The position numbers and the translations under genes were made by a program. Shown piece by piece: positions 5,911 to 6,803 of a DNA stretch of 6,803 nt. The notes under the pieces are model-generated. The model was not told the DNA's origin and ran no database searches. It saw only the letters and a list, made by a program, of their open reading frames with translations. This DNA is from Chloroflexota bacterium (GTDB lineage: Bacteria > Chloroflexota > Anaerolineae > Anaerolineales > UBA11858): positions 1 through 6,803 of the forward strand of contig DOTA01000400.1 in NCBI GenBank assembly GCA_003513015.1. The letters are read 5' to 3'. The stretch's first letter is position 1. The number at the start of each line of letters is the position of its first letter.

Positions 5911-6349
5911 ACAGCAAGATTATGCCGAGTGGCTGCGGCTGCGCCTGGCTTTATGGCCTGACCCGGAACACAAGCTTGTCGAATTGCAGGCAGAGATGAA
6001 AGAAATCGCCGCGGATCAAAATCAGCCCGTCTTTGTGGCACTGCACCCGGAAGGTGGCTTGTGCGGCATGTTGGAAGTTTCGATTCGCAAAGAGGCCGAG
6101 GGCTGCACCACCAACCGCATCGGCTACCTAGAAGGCTGGTACGTGGACACCGATCTGCGCGGCAAAGGAGTTGGGCGCAAACTGGTGGAGGCTGCCGAAA
6201 GCTGGGCACGCCAACAGGGCTGCACCGAAATGGCTTCAGATACCACGCCCGATTATCCCCTCAGCCCGAGGGCGCACGCTCAATTGGGTTATGTCGAAGT
6301 ACAGCGCACGATCCATTTTCGCAAGGATTTATACCCTTCAAGCTCATAA
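5873..6349 (+). CDS. GNAT acetyltransferase, aminoglycoside 6'-N-acetyltransferase-like
   Basis: This 158-residue protein should transfer acetyl from acetyl-CoA to an amine. The GNAT motif A spans YLEGWYVDTDLRGKGVG (85-101), with the pyrophosphate-binding loop RGKGVG (96-101). The C-terminal half, EMASDTTPDYPLS (119-131) then HAQLGYVEVQRTIHFRK (135-151), closely resembles the AAC(6')-Iy/Ii-type aminoglycoside acetyltransferases, as do the N-terminal WLRLRLALWPD (20-30) and the acidic residues Glu87 and Asp123. Length is normal for that group. Whether it acetylates aminoglycosides or a native amine cannot be told; chromosomal AAC(6')-like genes in environmental bacteria often have unknown native substrates. 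The ATG has no Shine-Dalgarno and lies inside the overlapping short frame at 5809-5910. Confidence 0.88.
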   Translation: MDTNHHITIRHIEQQDYAEWLRLRLALWPDPEHKLVELQAEMKEIAADQNQPVFVALHPEGGLCGMLEVSIRKEAEGCTTNRIGYLEGWYVDTDLRGKGVGRKLVEAAESWARQQGCTEMASDTTPDYPLSPRAHAQLGYVEVQRTIHFRKDLYPSSS

Positions 6350-6423
6350 GCTGGGTAAACCATCAGATGAGTTTTAAAACGAAAAACCTGATCAAGCTAA
6401 TTTCAGTAGATCCCGATTTCCAA

Positions 6424-6498
6424 GTCACTTTGAGCGCAGCGAAGAGTCTTTCACCCGCAAGACGGAGATTCTTCACCCATGACGGGGTTCAGAATGAC
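6424..6498. repeat. Interspersed palindromic repeat (GTCA...TTGAGCG / CAGAATGAC type)
   Basis: Outer arms GTCACTTTGA (6424-6433) and TCAGAATGAC (6489-6498) pair at 8 of 10 positions. Inner arms GAAGAGTCT (6441-6449) and AGATTCTTC (6466-6474) pair at 8 of 9. The result is a nested hairpin in the gap between two genes. The wording resembles a widespread intergenic palindrome of environmental bacterial genomes (GTCATTCTGAGCG...GAAGAATCT), recalled from memory and not searched. It is probably a non-autonomous, MITE-like or REP-like element, here diverged. No coding capacity or transposase is present, and no target-site duplication is clear. The rest of the gap (6350-6423 and 6499-6520) holds nothing recognisable apart from a 10-bp AT-rich palindrome at 6371-6380. 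Confidence 0.65.
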
Positions 6499-6524
6499 AG
6501 AATCGTGAAGTACTGAATTTTATT

Positions 6525-6531
6525 GGAGGAG
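6525..6531 (+). promoter_or_regulatory. Shine-Dalgarno GGAGGAG with long spacing
   Basis: GGAGGAG is the strongest ribosome-binding sequence in the window, but it lies 13 nt before the ATG at 6545, longer than the usual 5-9 nt. No in-frame ATG, GTG or TTG is closer; an in-frame ATT at 6533 would be too close and is a very rare start. The signal peptide beginning at 6545 supports that ATG. Confidence 0.6.
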
Positions 6532-6544
6532 CATTGCGCGAGAT

Positions 6545-6803
6545 ATGAAAAAGAGCTTCATTTTCGCAGTTTTATTTTTACTGATCTGCTTAACTGCCTG
6601 CAACTCTGCCGCTGCGGGTGAGATTACGCTTATTTACAGCGAAAACTCCCAATTTGAATTGATCGACGAGGCTGGCAATCGGGTGCTGATTGATGTCATG
6701 AATCCTGAAGTTGTCTCAGCTCCCCCCACCGGAACCGATATTTTGCTGACTACGCACCAACACCCGGATCATCTGAACGCCAGCTTTATCAGCAACTTTC
6801 CAG
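6545..6803 (+). CDS. Lipoprotein MBL-fold metal-dependent hydrolase (partial, 3' cut)
   Basis: The first 86 residues of a longer protein are present. A signal peptide begins MKKSFIFAVLFLLICLTAC: two lysines, a hydrophobic core and a lipobox LTAC, with Cys19 as the lipidation site. The mature protein should be anchored outside the cytoplasmic membrane. The following region (ITLIYSENSQFELID, then NRVLIDV) looks like the opening beta strands of the UlaG-like MBL group. ILLTTHQHPDH (about 67-77) is an intact HxHxDH zinc-binding motif. It is therefore likely to be a metal-dependent hydrolase acting outside the cytoplasm; the substrate is unknown, and the later metal ligands lie beyond the window. 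It is separated from the upstream genes by 195 nt including a repeat, so it may be its own transcription unit. Confidence 0.85.
   Translation, partial: MKKSFIFAVLFLLICLTACNSAAAGEITLIYSENSQFELIDEAGNRVLIDVMNPEVVSAPPTGTDILLTTHQHPDHLNASFISNFP

Noticed and set aside
6371..6380. GTTTTAAAAC palindrome as a terminator or operator
   Set aside because: It is only 10 bp, with no loop to form a terminator hairpin and no adjacent promoter; such AT-rich palindromes are common by chance.
6061..6516. Frame running through the acetyltransferase gene and the repeat
   Set aside because: It is a frame-shifted reading of the acetyltransferase that continues through the palindromic repeat; there is no SD and no protein-like composition.
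1..6803. A defence island, CRISPR array or other novel multi-gene system
   Set aside because: No repeat-spacer pattern, nuclease-effector pair, toxin-antitoxin pair, transposase or phage gene was seen; the genes are recognisable housekeeping or metabolic families, apart from the altered MBL protein.

Overview
The window reads as bacterial chromosome with every recognisable gene on the + strand. It holds a soluble multi-sensor histidine kinase, a run of small enzyme genes, and the start of a lipoprotein. The lineage is inferred from style only: a GAF-GAF-PAS kinase without membrane segments, a class 3 (Rhizobium etli-type) asparaginase, an NAD-binding/DUF1932 oxidoreductase and an interspersed palindrome of the TCATTCTGAGCG...GAAGAATCT type. 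Together these suggest an environmental, moderately GC-rich bacterium, plausibly Chloroflexota (Anaerolineae-like). No marker gene proves this.

Layout. Positions 1-142 hold two imperfect inverted repeats and an extended -10 element (TGC-TATACT) only 7 nt before a GTG start. Positions 143-2260 encode the histidine kinase; no response regulator is present. After a 34-nt gap with a clear Shine-Dalgarno (SD) sequence, 2295-3152 encodes a metallo-beta-lactamase (MBL)-fold-like protein in which several metal-ligand histidines appear replaced. Three nt later, 3156-4202 encodes an asparaginase II-family enzyme with its catalytic and zinc residues intact. A 78-nt gap contains an 11/13 bp imperfect hairpin. 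Then come endonuclease III (nth, 4281-4940) and, overlapping it by 4 nt (ATGA), a 6-phosphogluconate-dehydrogenase-like oxidoreductase (4937-5776). A 96-nt gap carries a possible short ORF with a good SD that overlaps, out of frame, the start of an AAC(6')-like GNAT acetyltransferase (5873-6349). Positions 6350-6544 contain a 75-nt interspersed palindromic repeat. The window ends inside a secreted lipoprotein with an intact MBL zinc motif (6545 onward).

How the genes may work together. The spacing suggests two tight pairs: MBL-like with asparaginase, and nth with oxidoreductase. There is no obvious single pathway; the set looks like a mix of signalling, amide metabolism, base-excision repair and general enzymes. 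The most interesting points are the degenerate MBL metal site, the contrast between SD-led internal genes and SD-less genes with AT-rich hexamers just before the start codon (possible leaderless transcripts), and the overlapping short ORF at the acetyltransferase. I found no CRISPR array, tRNA, rRNA, transposase or convincing defence or novel multi-gene system.
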